Origin: Zoogloea sp.
GTDB lineage: Bacteria; Pseudomonadota; Gammaproteobacteria; Burkholderiales; Rhodocyclaceae
Reading direction: 5' to 3'
Length of the DNA: 64,000 bases
Assembly (NCBI RefSeq): GCF_028689785.1
Contig: NZ_JAQVCN010000010.1
Coordinates: forward strand, 1 to 64,000
Position numbers and translations under genes: made by a program
Part shown: positions 54,634 to 63,856 of the stretch, piece after piece
Numbering within the stretch: the first letter of the stretch is position 1
Layout: every line of letters starts with the position of its first letter
The notes under the pieces: generated by a model
Seen by the model: only the letters and a program-made list of their open reading frames with translations
The model's database searches: none
What the model was told of the DNA's origin: nothing

Positions 54634-56163
54634 CTACTTCTTGTCGCTCTGCAAGGCCCTTTCAAGCGCCTTGGCGGCATCGTCCTCGGCGTTCGCGCCG
54701 CCTGCATCCTTCCCTTCACCTTCGGCCGGTACCGCATCCGGAGGAGTCTCATTGTCGAACTGGACCGGCGAATCGTCCTGACTGGCGCCGTCCGGAACGA
54801 CGATCTCCACCTGGTCCGTATCCACCTTGATCTGATCATCGAGACCCATGGTGACAAGCTGCGGGAAGGCGATCAGCACGGCGACCATGATGATCTGGAT
54901 GACCACGAAGGGCACCGCCCCCCAGTAGATCTGGGTGGTCTTGATCGAGGGCGGCGCCACCGAGCGCAGATAAAACAGGGCGAAGCCGAAGGGCGGGTGC
55001 ATGAAGGAAGTCTGCATGTTGACCCCCAGCAGCACGCCGAACCAGATCAGGTCGATACCCAGCTTCTCCGCCACCGGAGCCAGCAGCGGCACCACGATGA
55101 AGGCCAACTCGAAGAAGTCGAGGAAGAAGGCCAGCAGGAAGATCAGGATATTGACGACGATCAGGAAACCGACCTGGCCACCGGGCAGATCATCCAGCAG
55201 ATGCTCGACCCACAAGTGGCCTTCAACGCCGTAGAAGGTGAGGGAGAATACTCGGGCGCCGATCAGGATGAAGATGACGAAAGTGGTCAGTTTGGCCGTG
55301 CTTTCCATGGCTTGCTTGAGCAGGGGGATGCTCAGGCGCTTGCGCATCACGGCCATCACCAGTGCGCCGAAGGCTCCCATGGCACCACCTTCGGTCGGCG
55401 TGGCAATGCCCAGAAAGATAGTTCCAAGCACCAGAAAGATCAGCATCAGCGGCGGGACCAGGGAGGTCAGCACCCGCAGCAGCAGCTTAGCACCACGCAA
55501 AGTCCGGGCCTCGGGCGGCAGGGCCGGCGCGGCCCCCGGCCTGAAGATGGCGATCAAGGCCACGTAGACAAAGTAAAAAGCGGTCAGTACCAGACCGGGG
55601 ATCAGCGCGCCCTGGTACATGTCACCGACGGAACGCCCCAGCTGGTCGGCCATGATGATCAGCACCAAGGATGGCGGAATGATCTGCGCCAGGGTGCCCG
55701 AAGCCGCGATCACCCCGGAGGCAAGCCGCTGATCATAGCCATAGCGCATCATGATCGGCAGGGAGATCAAGCCCATGGAGATCACCGAGGCTGCCACCAC
55801 ACCGGTGGTCGCCGCGAGGATGGCACCGACGAAGATCACAGCGAAGGCCAGGCCTCCGCGCACCGGCCCAAAGAGCTGGCCGATGGTGTCGAGGAGATCC
55901 TCCGCCATGCCTGAGCGCTCAAGGATCAGGCCCATGAAGGTGAAGAAGGGAATGGCCAGCAGGGTGTCATTGGACATGACACCGAAGATGCGGTCAGGCA
56001 GGGCCTGAAACAGGGCCGGGGTGAGCATGCCCAGCTCGATGCCGATCAGGCCGAAGACGATGCCGTTGGCGGCCAGGGCAAACGCCACTGGGTAGCCGAA
56101 CAGCATGAACAGAACCAGCGACCCGAACATCAGGGGCGCCATGTTGGCAGCGATGAACTCCAT
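54634..56163 (-). CDS. TRAP transporter large permease (DctM type) with acidic C-terminal tail
   Basis: A 509-residue membrane protein with about 12 hydrophobic segments. The DctM signature appears at FALAANGIVFGLIGIELG, TLAQIIPPSLVLIIMADQLG and ATPTEGGAMGAFGALV. Family members are usually about 430 residues; the last 70 residues here are soluble and rich in Asp/Glu/Ala (DDQIKVDTDQVEIVV and later). It forms the Na+-driven permease with the DctQ-type subunit. No DctP is encoded nearby, so the substrate cannot be proposed. Confidence 0.9.
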   Translation of the reverse strand: MEFIAANMAPLMFGSLVLFMLFGYPVAFALAANGIVFGLIGIELGMLTPALFQALPDRIFGVMSNDTLLAIPFFTFMGLILERSGMAEDLLDTIGQLFGPVRGGLAFAVIFVGAILAATTGVVAASVISMGLISLPIMMRYGYDQRLASGVIAASGTLAQIIPPSLVLIIMADQLGRSVGDMYQGALIPGLVLTAFYFVYVALIAIFRPGAAPALPPEARTLRGAKLLLRVLTSLVPPLMLIFLVLGTIFLGIATPTEGGAMGAFGALVMAVMRKRLSIPLLKQAMESTAKLTTFVIFILIGARVFSLTFYGVEGHLWVEHLLDDLPGGQVGFLIVVNILIFLLAFFLDFFELAFIVVPLLAPVAEKLGIDLIWFGVLLGVNMQTSFMHPPFGFALFYLRSVAPPSIKTTQIYWGAVPFVVIQIIMVAVLIAFPQLVTMGLDDQIKVDTDQVEIVVPDGASQDDSPVQFDNETPPDAVPAEGEGKDAGGANAEDDAAKALERALQSDKK

Positions 56164-56763
56164 TTAGACGGCCTCCCCGCGTTGCTGCTTGATGGCCTCG
56201 GCCAGTTCTTCTTCGGCAGAAGGCGTCTTCGGCTTGGCGTTGGGATCGGGGATAAGCCCCTTGAGGAAGGCAAAGCGCTTGATGAGCTCGGATACGCCTT
56301 GCAGGATCAACAGCGAGAACCCCAGGGGGACGAGGGCCCGCACCGGCCAGATGATCAACCCACCCGCATTTGAGGAATACTCGTTCTTGAGGTAGGCATT
56401 GATGAAGGTCGGCCACGAAAGGTAAAGCACCGCCACCGCCATCGGGGCCAGGAAGAAGAGCGTGCCGATGATGTCGATCCAGGCATGTACCCGGGGCGAG
56501 AAGTGACCTGAGATCACATCGATGCGCACGTGTTCATTGCGCATCAGGGTATAACCAGCACATAGCAGGAAAATGGCCGAAAACAGATACCACTGGATCT
56601 CAAGCAAACCATTGGAACTGTAATTGAAGGCATAACGCACGAAGGCGTTGACGGCGCTGATGATGGTCACGACCAAGACGAGCCAGATTGCCGCCTTGCC
56701 GACCCCTGTGGAAAGCGCGTCGATAGCGCGTGATAATTTGAGCAGGGCCTGCACGTCCCGCAC
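56164..56763 (-). CDS. TRAP transporter small permease (DctQ type)
   Basis: A 199-residue protein with four membrane helices (IWLVLVVTIISAVNAFVRYA, WYLFSAIFLLCAGYTLMRNE, TLFFLAPMAVAVLYLSWP, FSLLILQGVSELIKRF). ALMRNEHVRIDVI-type sequence is typical of DctQ. The C-terminal tail is cytoplasmic and charged. It directly precedes the large permease gene with no gap. There is no binding-protein gene upstream; 237 bases separate it from the divergent phosphatase. Confidence 0.88.
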   Translation of the reverse strand: MRDVQALLKLSRAIDALSTGVGKAAIWLVLVVTIISAVNAFVRYAFNYSSNGLLEIQWYLFSAIFLLCAGYTLMRNEHVRIDVISGHFSPRVHAWIDIIGTLFFLAPMAVAVLYLSWPTFINAYLKNEYSSNAGGLIIWPVRALVPLGFSLLILQGVSELIKRFAFLKGLIPDPNAKPKTPSAEEELAEAIKQQRGEAV

Positions 56764-56803
56764 CTCCTTTAATGTGAAGATCTTCTGATCGGGGCTTTGA
56801 AAA

Positions 56804-56817
56804 CCCAGTTTACTGGG
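56804..56817. promoter_or_regulatory. Inverted repeat ahead of the TRAP permease genes
   Basis: CCCAGT-TT-ACTGGG is a perfect 6-bp inverted repeat about 41 bases ahead of the DctQ-type start. Reading in that direction it is followed by TTTTC, so it could be an operator or a small attenuator. No regulator gene is adjacent, hence low confidence. Confidence 0.3.
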
Positions 56818-57000
56818 CTGGAATTATCGGCGAGATAGATCCCGCAACAATCAGGGATTACGCCTACCGTAGCGCAAACAGGCCCCAAAACCAGTACTGG
56901 AGCGGATTCCAGCCCTCTGGCAGACCGTTTTCGACACCCCGGCGGGCCATGCGATACTTCCGTCGCCTCTCTTTTCCATTATTTCTTACCGCAGCCAATC

Positions 57001-57639
57001 ATGAGCACCCGCATCTGTCTGGTCCGTCACGGCGAAACAGCCTGGAATGCCGAACGGCGCCTCCAGGGCCATACCGACATCCCCCTCAATGACACTGGTC
57101 TGGCCCAGGCCAAGGCCACCGCAGCCAGCCTGGCCGGCAGGCAGTTCGCCGCAGCCTACGCCTCTGACTTGCTGCGCGCCCGCCAGACCGCCGACGCGAT
57201 CACCGCCCACGGCAACCTGCAAGCAGTCATTGATGCCCGCCTGCGCGAGCGACACTACGGTGCCTTCCAGGCTCTCACGTATGACGAAGCCCGGGCGCGC
57301 TTTCCCGACGCTTACCATCACTTCGAACGCCGCGACCCCGAATTCGTCTTCCCGGGCGGCGGTGAGAGCCTGCGGCAATTTGCTGCCCGCATCCACGAAG
57401 CCCTCCAGGACATTGCGACACGACACCGGGACAGCACGGTACTAGTGGTTACCCATGGCGGCGTCCTCGATGTGGCCCACCGCCTGGCAACGGGCTCCCC
57501 CCTTGAAACACCGCGCGATTTCACCATTCCTAACGCCGCTCTGAACTGGATCGACTGGGACGGTGCCAACTGGCGACTGATCGCCTGGGCCGAGCAAACG
57601 CACCTGAACAGCACACTGGACGAGTTGCCCAACGCCTGA
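57001..57639 (+). CDS. Histidine phosphatase family protein (GpmB/CobC-like)
   Basis: A 212-residue phosphatase. The catalytic RHGETAWNAERRLQGHTDIP opens the protein, with the second His in VVTHGGVLDVAHR and the Glu in RLRERHYGAFQ. This is the phosphoglycerate-mutase-like/alpha-ribazole phosphatase group; the substrate cannot be assigned. The start is at ATG 57001. The gene is alone; the chemoreceptor begins 100 bases later. Confidence 0.88.
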   Translation: MSTRICLVRHGETAWNAERRLQGHTDIPLNDTGLAQAKATAASLAGRQFAAAYASDLLRARQTADAITAHGNLQAVIDARLRERHYGAFQALTYDEARARFPDAYHHFERRDPEFVFPGGGESLRQFAARIHEALQDIATRHRDSTVLVVTHGGVLDVAHRLATGSPLETPRDFTIPNAALNWIDWDGANWRLIAWAEQTHLNSTLDELPNA

Positions 57640-57677
57640 CTCGGGCCGCAAGCGCTAAGCCCTCCTAAAGTTATACC

Positions 57678-57735
57678 GACTCCGGCCGTTTCCAGCGGGC
57701 ATCCAGCTGCCATGCTGGCAAACCCGGTCGGAGTC
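57678..57735 (+). promoter_or_regulatory. SD-masking hairpin in the chemoreceptor leader
   Basis: GACTCCGGCCG (57678-57688) pairs with CGGTCGGAGTC (57725-57735) in an 11-bp stem with one G-U pair. The 3' arm contains the Shine-Dalgarno GGAG (57730-57733), 6 bases ahead of ATG 57740. The 36-base loop can form an inner CCAGC/GCTGG hairpin (57703-57707 with 57714-57718). The base pairing is seen; the regulatory effect is inferred. It lacks a T-run, so it is not an ordinary terminator. Confidence 0.5.
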
Positions 57736-57739
57736 CTCC

Positions 57740-59776
57740 ATGTTCAAGCTCAACCGTCTGTCCCTCGTCCATCAGATTGCTCTCGCGGCCACCGCGGTCA
57801 GCATCCTGATTTTTTCCGGGCTTATCCTCTTCACCACCTACTTCGCCGAGCGAGCCGCCCTGGCGAAGACCGAGGAAGAACTCAACAATCAGATTCAGGG
57901 CATCGTACGGATGCTGGAGCTCAACCACGGCAACGCCGTCTCCCAGGCCAACAAGGGCCTGGCTCGCATGAAGGACAGCACGGGCAAGCTCCGCTTCGGG
58001 CCTGACACGATGGCCTCCGGGAGCTACCAGGTGCCTGTGGTGCGCAGCGGCGAGCGCATTCTCAACGGCAACACCGCCCTGCTGGAGAGCATCAAACGCC
58101 AGATCGACGCGGACCCTGCGCTACTGATCCGGGTCGGCGACGAGTTCGTGCGCGGCGCGACCTTGCTCAAGACCAAGGACGGAAAAAGCACCGAGGGCAC
58201 CCCCATCCCCGCAAATGCCCCCGAAACCCGGGCCATTCTGAGCGGCAAGCGCTACGCAGGTGTGGTCAGGCGCTCGGGCAAGTACTACATCTCTGCCCTC
58301 GAACCAGTGCTCGATGAGGACGGCAAGGTGATCGGCGCCCTGGCAGCCCGGGTGGACATCCAGGGCGACATGGAACGCCTCTTCAGCGCCTTGGGCGAGA
58401 TAAAGTCCGGAGCCACCGGCTACGCCTATGTTCTTGCACCCCAGGACGATGTGGCCAAAACCGAGCTCATCCACCACCCCAGCTTTGCCGGAAAGACCCT
58501 GAGCGAAATCGGCAACCCCCGCCTGAGCGAGATCGTGGCCGAGCAGGTGCGGCGTAAGCAGGGCCTCATGACCTATGCCTGGACCCGCCCGGACAGCAGC
58601 GAAACGGCACAGAAGATGGTCGTCTTCAACAGCTCCCCCTCCTGGGGCTGGATCGTCGCCACCGGCAGCTTCATCGACGAATTCACCGTGGAAGCCCGCC
58701 AGCTTCGCAACAACCTCGTCGCCCTGTGCATCGGCGGCGCGCTGCTGCTCGCCCTGGTGCTTTATCTCATCACCCGCAACCGTCTGTCGCCCATCAAGGG
58801 CCTGCTCGATGCGACCCGCCGAATCGGTGATGGCGACCTGAGCGTGCACTTCCCCGAAACCGCCACCGACAGCGCCAACGAACTGGACCAGATCACCCGC
58901 TCCCTGGACAGCACAACCCGCAAGATCGGCAGCCTGATCGGTGACGTGATCCACACCGCCAATACGGTCAAGGATTCAGCACGCACCGTACGGCTGGGCT
59001 CCGATCAAGTGGTCAATGGCACCGCCTCCCAGAGCGAAGCGGCGGCCGGGCTGGCATCTGCCATCGAAGAGCTGTCGGTCAGCATCACCCATGTCTCGGA
59101 CAGCGCCGCCATGGCCAGGGACATCACCCAACAGGCCCAGGTCCACGCCGACGATGGCGGCCTGAAGGTGCGAAACATGATCGGTGGCATGGACCGCATC
59201 GCCGACGAGATCAACAAGGCCGGCGAAGCGGTGAACCTGCTGTCCGAACGCTCTGCGCGCATCTCGAATATTGGCAAGATCATCAACGAGATCGCTGACC
59301 AGACCAACCTGCTCGCCCTCAACGCCGCCATCGAGGCGGCCCGGGCAGGCGAGAGCGGCCGAGGATTTGCGGTGGTGGCCGACGAAGTTCGCAAGCTGGC
59401 CGAGCGCACCGCCAGCTCCACCAGAGAGATCTCAGCCACAGTATCGGAGGTCCAGGGTGAAGCCGACCGGGTCGTGGCGATGATCAAAGGCGTCACCGGT
59501 GACGTCCATCAAGGAGTCCAGCTCGCCACCGACTCCGGCGCCATGCTCGACACAATCCGTAAGGAAAGCAGCCGCACCACCAGCACCGTCAATGACATCG
59601 CCGATGCCACCCGAGAACAGAGCGCCGCCAGCCAGGAGGTCGCACGCGGTGTCGAGCGGATCGCCCAGATGGCGGAGCAGAACAACCAGATCACCCGCCA
59701 CACCCACGAGCAGACAGCCCTGCTCGAAAATCTGGCAGCGGACCTGGAGGCCAAGGTCAGCCACTTCCGGGTCTGA
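57740..59776 (+). CDS. Methyl-accepting chemotaxis protein with a periplasmic Cache domain
   Basis: A 678-residue chemoreceptor. TM1 is about residues 10-32, followed by a large periplasmic domain (about 33-320) of the Cache type ([33 protein letters not shown], and [19 protein letters not shown]), TM2 about 323-345, HAMP (about 346-400) and a signalling domain with [20 protein letters not shown] followed by [14 protein letters not shown]. No CheW or flagellar gene is in the window. A structured leader covers its ribosome binding site. Confidence 0.92.
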   Translation: MFKLNRLSLVHQIALAATAVSILIFSGLILFTTYFAERAALAKTEEELNNQIQGIVRMLELNHGNAVSQANKGLARMKDSTGKLRFGPDTMASGSYQVPVVRSGERILNGNTALLESIKRQIDADPALLIRVGDEFVRGATLLKTKDGKSTEGTPIPANAPETRAILSGKRYAGVVRRSGKYYISALEPVLDEDGKVIGALAARVDIQGDMERLFSALGEIKSGATGYAYVLAPQDDVAKTELIHHPSFAGKTLSEIGNPRLSEIVAEQVRRKQGLMTYAWTRPDSSETAQKMVVFNSSPSWGWIVATGSFIDEFTVEARQLRNNLVALCIGGALLLALVLYLITRNRLSPIKGLLDATRRIGDGDLSVHFPETATDSANELDQITRSLDSTTRKIGSLIGDVIHTANTVKDSARTVRLGSDQVVNGTASQSEAAAGLASAIEELSVSITHVSDSAAMARDITQQAQVHADDGGLKVRNMIGGMDRIADEINKAGEAVNLLSERSARISNIGKIINEIADQTNLLALNAAIEAARAGESGRGFAVVADEVRKLAERTASSTREISATVSEVQGEADRVVAMIKGVTGDVHQGVQLATDSGAMLDTIRKESSRTTSTVNDIADATREQSAASQEVARGVERIAQMAEQNNQITRHTHEQTALLENLAADLEAKVSHFRV

Positions 59777-59791
59777 ACCCCTCCCTCGGAC

Positions 59792-59831
59792 GGCCCCGCC
59801 CCAGATCACGGGGGCGGGGCCGCACTGTTTT
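59792..59831 (+). terminator. Rho-independent terminator after the chemoreceptor gene
   Basis: A perfect 11-bp stem, GGCCCCGCCCC (59792-59802) with GGGGCGGGGCC (59811-59821) and an 8-base loop, followed by gcactgtttt. It lies 15 bases after the stop and separates the chemoreceptor from glyA. Confidence 0.85.
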
Positions 59832-59904
59832 GGAACACCGGCTTTCGGCAAGCGTGAAGGGCCGTGTTAAACTCCCCTTTTGACTCAAACCCACCCGGAT
59901 CGTC

Positions 59905-61155
59905 ATGTTTTCCAAGCAAAATACCCTCGCCAAGGTCGACCCCGAACTCTGGCAAGCCATTGAGGCCGAAAACCGCCGTCAGGAAGATCACATCGAACTG
60001 ATCGCGTCCGAGAACTATGTCAGTGCAGCCGTCATGGAAGCCCAGGGCTCCCAGCTCACCAACAAGTACGCGGAGGGTTATCCGGGCAAGCGGTATTACG
60101 GTGGTTGCGAGTTCGTCGACCTGGCCGAGCAGCTGGCCATCGACCGCCTCAAGACCCTGTTCGGCGCAGAAGCCGCCAACGTCCAGCCCAATTCCGGCTC
60201 CCAGGCCAACCAGGCCGTGCTGATGGCTTTCGCCAAGCCTGGCGACACCATCATGGGCATGAGCCTCGCTGAAGGTGGCCACCTCACCCACGGCATGCCG
60301 CTCAACATGTCCGGCAAGTGGTTCAACGTCGTCGCTTACGGCCTCGACCAGAACGAAGAGATCGACTACGACAAGATGGAAGCGCTGGCCCGCGAGCACA
60401 AGCCGCGCATCATCATCGCCGGCGCCTCGGCCTACGCCCTGCGCATCGACTTCGAGCGCTTCGCCAAGATCGCCAAGGAAATCGGCGCCATCTTCTGGGT
60501 GGACATGGCCCACTACGCCGGCCTCATCGCCGCCGGCTACTACCCCAACCCGGTGCCCCACGCCGACGTGGTCACCTCCACCACCCACAAGACCCTGCGC
60601 GGCCCCCGCGGCGGCATCATCCTGATGAAGGCCGAGCATGAGAAGGCTCTCAACTCCGCCATCTTCCCGGGTCTTCAGGGTGGCCCGCTGATGCACGTCA
60701 TCGCCGCCAAGGCCGTGGCCTTCAAGGAAGCCGCCGAACCCCAGTTCAAGCGCTACCAGGAACAAGTCATTGCCAACGCACGCGTGATGGCACGCGTGCT
60801 GGGCGAAGAGCGTGGCCTGCGCATCGTCTCCGGCCGCACCGAAAGCCATGTTTTCCTGGTCGACCTCCAGTCCAAGAACATCACTGGCAAGGAAGCCGAA
60901 GCTGCCCTCGGCCGCGCCCACATCACCGTCAACAAGAACTCCATCCCCAACGATCCGCAGAAGCCCTTCGTCACCTCCGGCATCCGTATCGGCTCCCCGG
61001 CGATGACCACCCGCGGTTTCACCGAGATCGAAGCCGAGCGCATCGCGCATCTCATTGCCGACGTGCTCGACAATCCCAATGACGAAGCCACCACCGAGAA
61101 CGTGCGCGCCAAGGTTGCCGAGCTTTGTCGCAAGTTCCCGGTGTACGGTGCCTGA
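59905..61155 (+). CDS. glyA: Serine hydroxymethyltransferase
   Basis: A 416-residue PLP enzyme. The PLP lysine is K229 in [34 protein letters not shown] and [15 protein letters not shown] are family signatures. It interconverts serine and glycine with methylene-tetrahydrofolate, supplying one-carbon units. nrdR follows after 31 bases, an order conserved in proteobacteria. The Shine-Dalgarno is weak (GGATCG), while the start is not in doubt. Confidence 0.97.
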   Translation: MFSKQNTLAKVDPELWQAIEAENRRQEDHIELIASENYVSAAVMEAQGSQLTNKYAEGYPGKRYYGGCEFVDLAEQLAIDRLKTLFGAEAANVQPNSGSQANQAVLMAFAKPGDTIMGMSLAEGGHLTHGMPLNMSGKWFNVVAYGLDQNEEIDYDKMEALAREHKPRIIIAGASAYALRIDFERFAKIAKEIGAIFWVDMAHYAGLIAAGYYPNPVPHADVVTSTTHKTLRGPRGGIILMKAEHEKALNSAIFPGLQGGPLMHVIAAKAVAFKEAAEPQFKRYQEQVIANARVMARVLGEERGLRIVSGRTESHVFLVDLQSKNITGKEAEAALGRAHITVNKNSIPNDPQKPFVTSGIRIGSPAMTTRGFTEIEAERIAHLIADVLDNPNDEATTENVRAKVAELCRKFPVYGA

Positions 61156-61186
61156 CAGCCGTACCGGCAGGCAGGCCCGCTAGCCC

Positions 61187-61666
61187 ATGCATTGCCCCTT
61201 CTGCGGCGCCGACAACACGCAGGTCACCGACACCCGTGAAAACGAGGACGGTGACATCGTGCGGCGCCGCCGTCGCTGCCTTTCCTGTGACAAGCGCTTC
61301 ACCACCTACGAACGCATCGACCTCAAGATGCCCCAGGTGGTCAAAAAAAACGGCAGCCGTGCTGAGTTCAGTCGCGACAAGCTGCTCGGAAGCCTGAGCC
61401 TGGCCCTGCGCAAGCGGCCGGTCACGGCCGAGAGTGTCGATGCCGCAGTAGACCGCATCGAAGCCAAGCTGCTTTCCTCCGGCGAGCGGGAGATTCCTTC
61501 CGAACGCATCGGCGAGTTGGTGATGCGCGAGCTGAAAAAGCTCGACAAAGTTGCATACATCCGCTTCGCCTCCGTTTACCGTGCCTTTGAAGACGTGGAC
61601 GAATTCTCGGAAGTCATCCGTGAAGTCAGCACCCGTCCCCGTGGCCGCCCCCCCAAGACCTCCTGA
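61187..61666 (+). CDS. nrdR: Transcriptional repressor of ribonucleotide reductase genes
   Basis: A 159-residue NrdR. The zinc ribbon uses CPFCG and CLSCDK cysteines with [19 protein letters not shown]; the ATP-cone (about 48-138) starts at [18 protein letters not shown]. NrdR senses ATP/dATP and represses nrd genes through NrdR boxes. ribD follows 13 bases later, so nrdR-ribD is a conserved pair, and both may be read from the glyA promoter. Confidence 0.96.
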   Translation: MHCPFCGADNTQVTDTRENEDGDIVRRRRRCLSCDKRFTTYERIDLKMPQVVKKNGSRAEFSRDKLLGSLSLALRKRPVTAESVDAAVDRIEAKLLSSGEREIPSERIGELVMRELKKLDKVAYIRFASVYRAFEDVDEFSEVIREVSTRPRGRPPKTS

Positions 61667-61679
61667 AGGTTTCCGCCCC

Positions 61680-62768
61680 ATGACTGCCACCGCCGACGAC
61701 TACCGGTGGATGGCCCGCGCCCTTGAACTGGCGGCGCGCGGGCTGCTCACAACGACACCCAATCCCCGCGTGGGCTGCGTCATCGTGCAGCACGGCGAGA
61801 GGGTCGGTGAAGGCTGGCATGTGCGTGCTGGGGAGCCCCACGCCGAAGTGCACGCGCTGGCTATGGCCGGCGCACGGGCCAGGGGAGCCACAGCTTACGT
61901 TACCCTCGAACCCTGCTCCCACCACGGACGCACGCCGCCCTGCGCCGACGCACTGGTCCAGGCCGGCGTAAGCCGGGTGGTGGTGGCCATGGAAGACCCC
62001 AACCCCCTGGTGGCCGGACGCGGCCTTGCCCGCCTGCGGGACGCCGGTATCGTCACCCACTCCGGCATCCAGGAGTCCGAGGCCCGCGACCTCAACATCG
62101 GTTTCATCTCGCGCATGACCCGTGGCCGCCCGTGGCTGCGCCTGAAGGTGGCTGCCACCCTCGACGGCAAGACGGCGCTCGAGAACGGCATCTCCCAGTG
62201 GATCACCGGCGAAGATGCCCGCCGTGACGCCCACCGCTGGCGTGCCCGCTCCTGCGCCGTCCTGACGGGCATCGGCACCGTGCGCGATGACGACCCACAA
62301 CTCAATGTCCGGGCGATTCCCACCGAACGCCAACCCCTGCGCGTCGTCGTCGACGCCCGCCTCGAAACGCCCCTCAACGCCCGCCTGCTCGATGGCGGGC
62401 CCGTTCTCATCGCCGCTGCGCTCAACGACGCCGACCGCATCTCCGCACTACAGCGACGGGGCGCCGACGTCGTCATCCTGCCCAACGACGGCGGCAAGGT
62501 GGACCTGCCAGCCCTGATGCGTGAGCTGGGCCGCCGTGGTCTGAACGAGGTTCTTGCCGAGAGCGGCTTCAAACTCAACGGATCTCTGCTGCGGGAAGGC
62601 TGTGTGGACGAGCTTGTCCTCTATCTGGCCCCGGCACTGGTCGGCGATGCCGCCCGTGGGCTGTTCAACCTGCCGGCCCTCGGCAGCCTCGCCAACAAGC
62701 GCCCCCTCGCCTTCCACGACGTGCGCATGGTCGGCCGGGATCTGCGCATCATTGCGCGACCGGAGTGA
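61680..62768 (+). CDS. ribD: Bifunctional riboflavin deaminase/reductase
   Basis: A 362-residue RibD. The N-terminal deaminase (about 5-145) has the zinc site HAEVHALAMAGA and PCSHHGRTPPCADAL; the C-terminal reductase (about 150-362) starts at RPWLRLKVAATLDGKTALEN and has VLTGIGTVRDDDPQLNVR. It carries out the second and third steps of riboflavin synthesis. ATG 61680 is chosen as the start, since the longer frame belongs to nrdR. No FMN riboswitch precedes it. Confidence 0.95.
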   Translation: MTATADDYRWMARALELAARGLLTTTPNPRVGCVIVQHGERVGEGWHVRAGEPHAEVHALAMAGARARGATAYVTLEPCSHHGRTPPCADALVQAGVSRVVVAMEDPNPLVAGRGLARLRDAGIVTHSGIQESEARDLNIGFISRMTRGRPWLRLKVAATLDGKTALENGISQWITGEDARRDAHRWRARSCAVLTGIGTVRDDDPQLNVRAIPTERQPLRVVVDARLETPLNARLLDGGPVLIAAALNDADRISALQRRGADVVILPNDGGKVDLPALMRELGRRGLNEVLAESGFKLNGSLLREGCVDELVLYLAPALVGDAARGLFNLPALGSLANKRPLAFHDVRMVGRDLRIIARPE

Positions 62769-62813
62769 CACACCGCACAGGGGAAAGCACATCTCCGGCT
62801 AAATCTGCAAACC

Positions 62814-62839
62814 TTTGACAGACGCATGAAAGATGCGTC
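62814..62839. promoter_or_regulatory. Promoter-like element with an overlapping inverted repeat
   Basis: TTTGACA (62814-62820) resembles a -35 box. Directly after it, GACGCAT-GAAAG-ATGCGTC (62821-62839) is a perfect 7-bp inverted repeat that would sit in the spacer region. No T-run follows, so it is not a clear terminator. It lies 60 bases ahead of the beta-propeller gene. An operator is the simplest reading. Confidence 0.35.
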
Positions 62840-62899
62840 ATCGCCAGAGGCTGCGTGGCGTTAAGGTAGGCCTGCTACCGCAACCCGCCCGCCCCGACG

Positions 62900-63856
62900 A
62901 TGCGCCTCCGCCTCACCGCCCTTCTTGCTCTTGCCCTCCTCACCCCGGCACTTCACGCCGAAACAGCCATTGTTCTCAACTCGGTGGATGAGAGCGTCAG
63001 CTTCATCGACACCCGTAGCTACCAGGAGACCGGCCGTGCACCAGCCTGCAAGGAACCTCACCACCTGATGGCCATGCCCGACGATAGTGCGGTCATCGTC
63101 GCCTGTGCAGTCTCCAATGAACTGGTGTTCTTTGACCCACACACGGGCAGGGAACAGAAGCGCATCAAGAACATTTCCGACCCCTACCAGCTCGGCTTCT
63201 CGCCCGACAAGACGTGGTTCGTCGCCAACTCACTGCGCCTCGACCGGGTGGATCTGTATCGTGCCTCCGATTTCAGCCTGATCGCCCGCATCCCGGCCGA
63301 AAAAACGCCGTCCCATATGGCTTTTGACAAGGCCAGCCAGGTCGTTTTCATCACCCTGCAGGACTCCAACGAAGTCCTCGCCATCGACCTGAAGACCCGG
63401 CAGCCTGCCTGGAAGCACCCGGTGGGCCCGACCCCGGCCGGCATCCACATGACCCCCGACGACCGCTACCTGCTGGTCGGCATCATGGGTGCCGACTATG
63501 TTGAAGTTATCGACTGGCGAGCCCGCCGCACCATCAAGCGCATCACCACCGCAAAGGGGGCACACAACTTCCTGCCCCGGGGTGATGGGCGCCATGTCTT
63601 CGTGTCGAACCGCACCATCAAAGGCAGCATATCCCTCGTGGACATGCAGACCCTGAGCCTCGTCGAGAGCTACGACGTTCCCGGCGGGCCCGACGACATG
63701 GAGATTCGTGCCGACGGAAAGGAGCTGTGGGCTACAGCCCGCTTTGCCCGCAAAGTGCAGGTGGTCAACCTGGAACAGAAAAAAATCTCCCACTCAATCC
63801 GGGTGGGACGTTCCCCTCACGGGGTATCGTTCATCAACCACGCCCCACGGCAATGA
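62900..63856 (+). CDS. Exported YVTN-type beta-propeller protein
   Basis: A 318-residue protein with a signal (RLTALLALALLTPALHA) and repeated propeller blades of the YncE/YVTN kind: TAIVLNSVDESVSFIDTRSY, SDPYQLGFSPDKTWFVANSL, TPAGIHMTPDDRYLLVGIMG, GPDDMEIRADGKELWATARF. Similar proteins are found with polysaccharide deacetylases or PQQ enzymes. Here the next gene, overlapping by four bases (ATGA), is a deacetylase, so they form a pair. The role is unknown; scaffolding or binding is likely. Confidence 0.85.
   Translation: MRLRLTALLALALLTPALHAETAIVLNSVDESVSFIDTRSYQETGRAPACKEPHHLMAMPDDSAVIVACAVSNELVFFDPHTGREQKRIKNISDPYQLGFSPDKTWFVANSLRLDRVDLYRASDFSLIARIPAEKTPSHMAFDKASQVVFITLQDSNEVLAIDLKTRQPAWKHPVGPTPAGIHMTPDDRYLLVGIMGADYVEVIDWRARRTIKRITTAKGAHNFLPRGDGRHVFVSNRTIKGSISLVDMQTLSLVESYDVPGGPDDMEIRADGKELWATARFARKVQVVNLEQKKISHSIRVGRSPHGVSFINHAPRQ

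Noticed and set aside
59806..61050. Minus-strand frame of 414 codons opposite glyA
   Set aside because: It is a shadow of glyA. The translation is Gly/Val/Asp-rich and lacks a start site.
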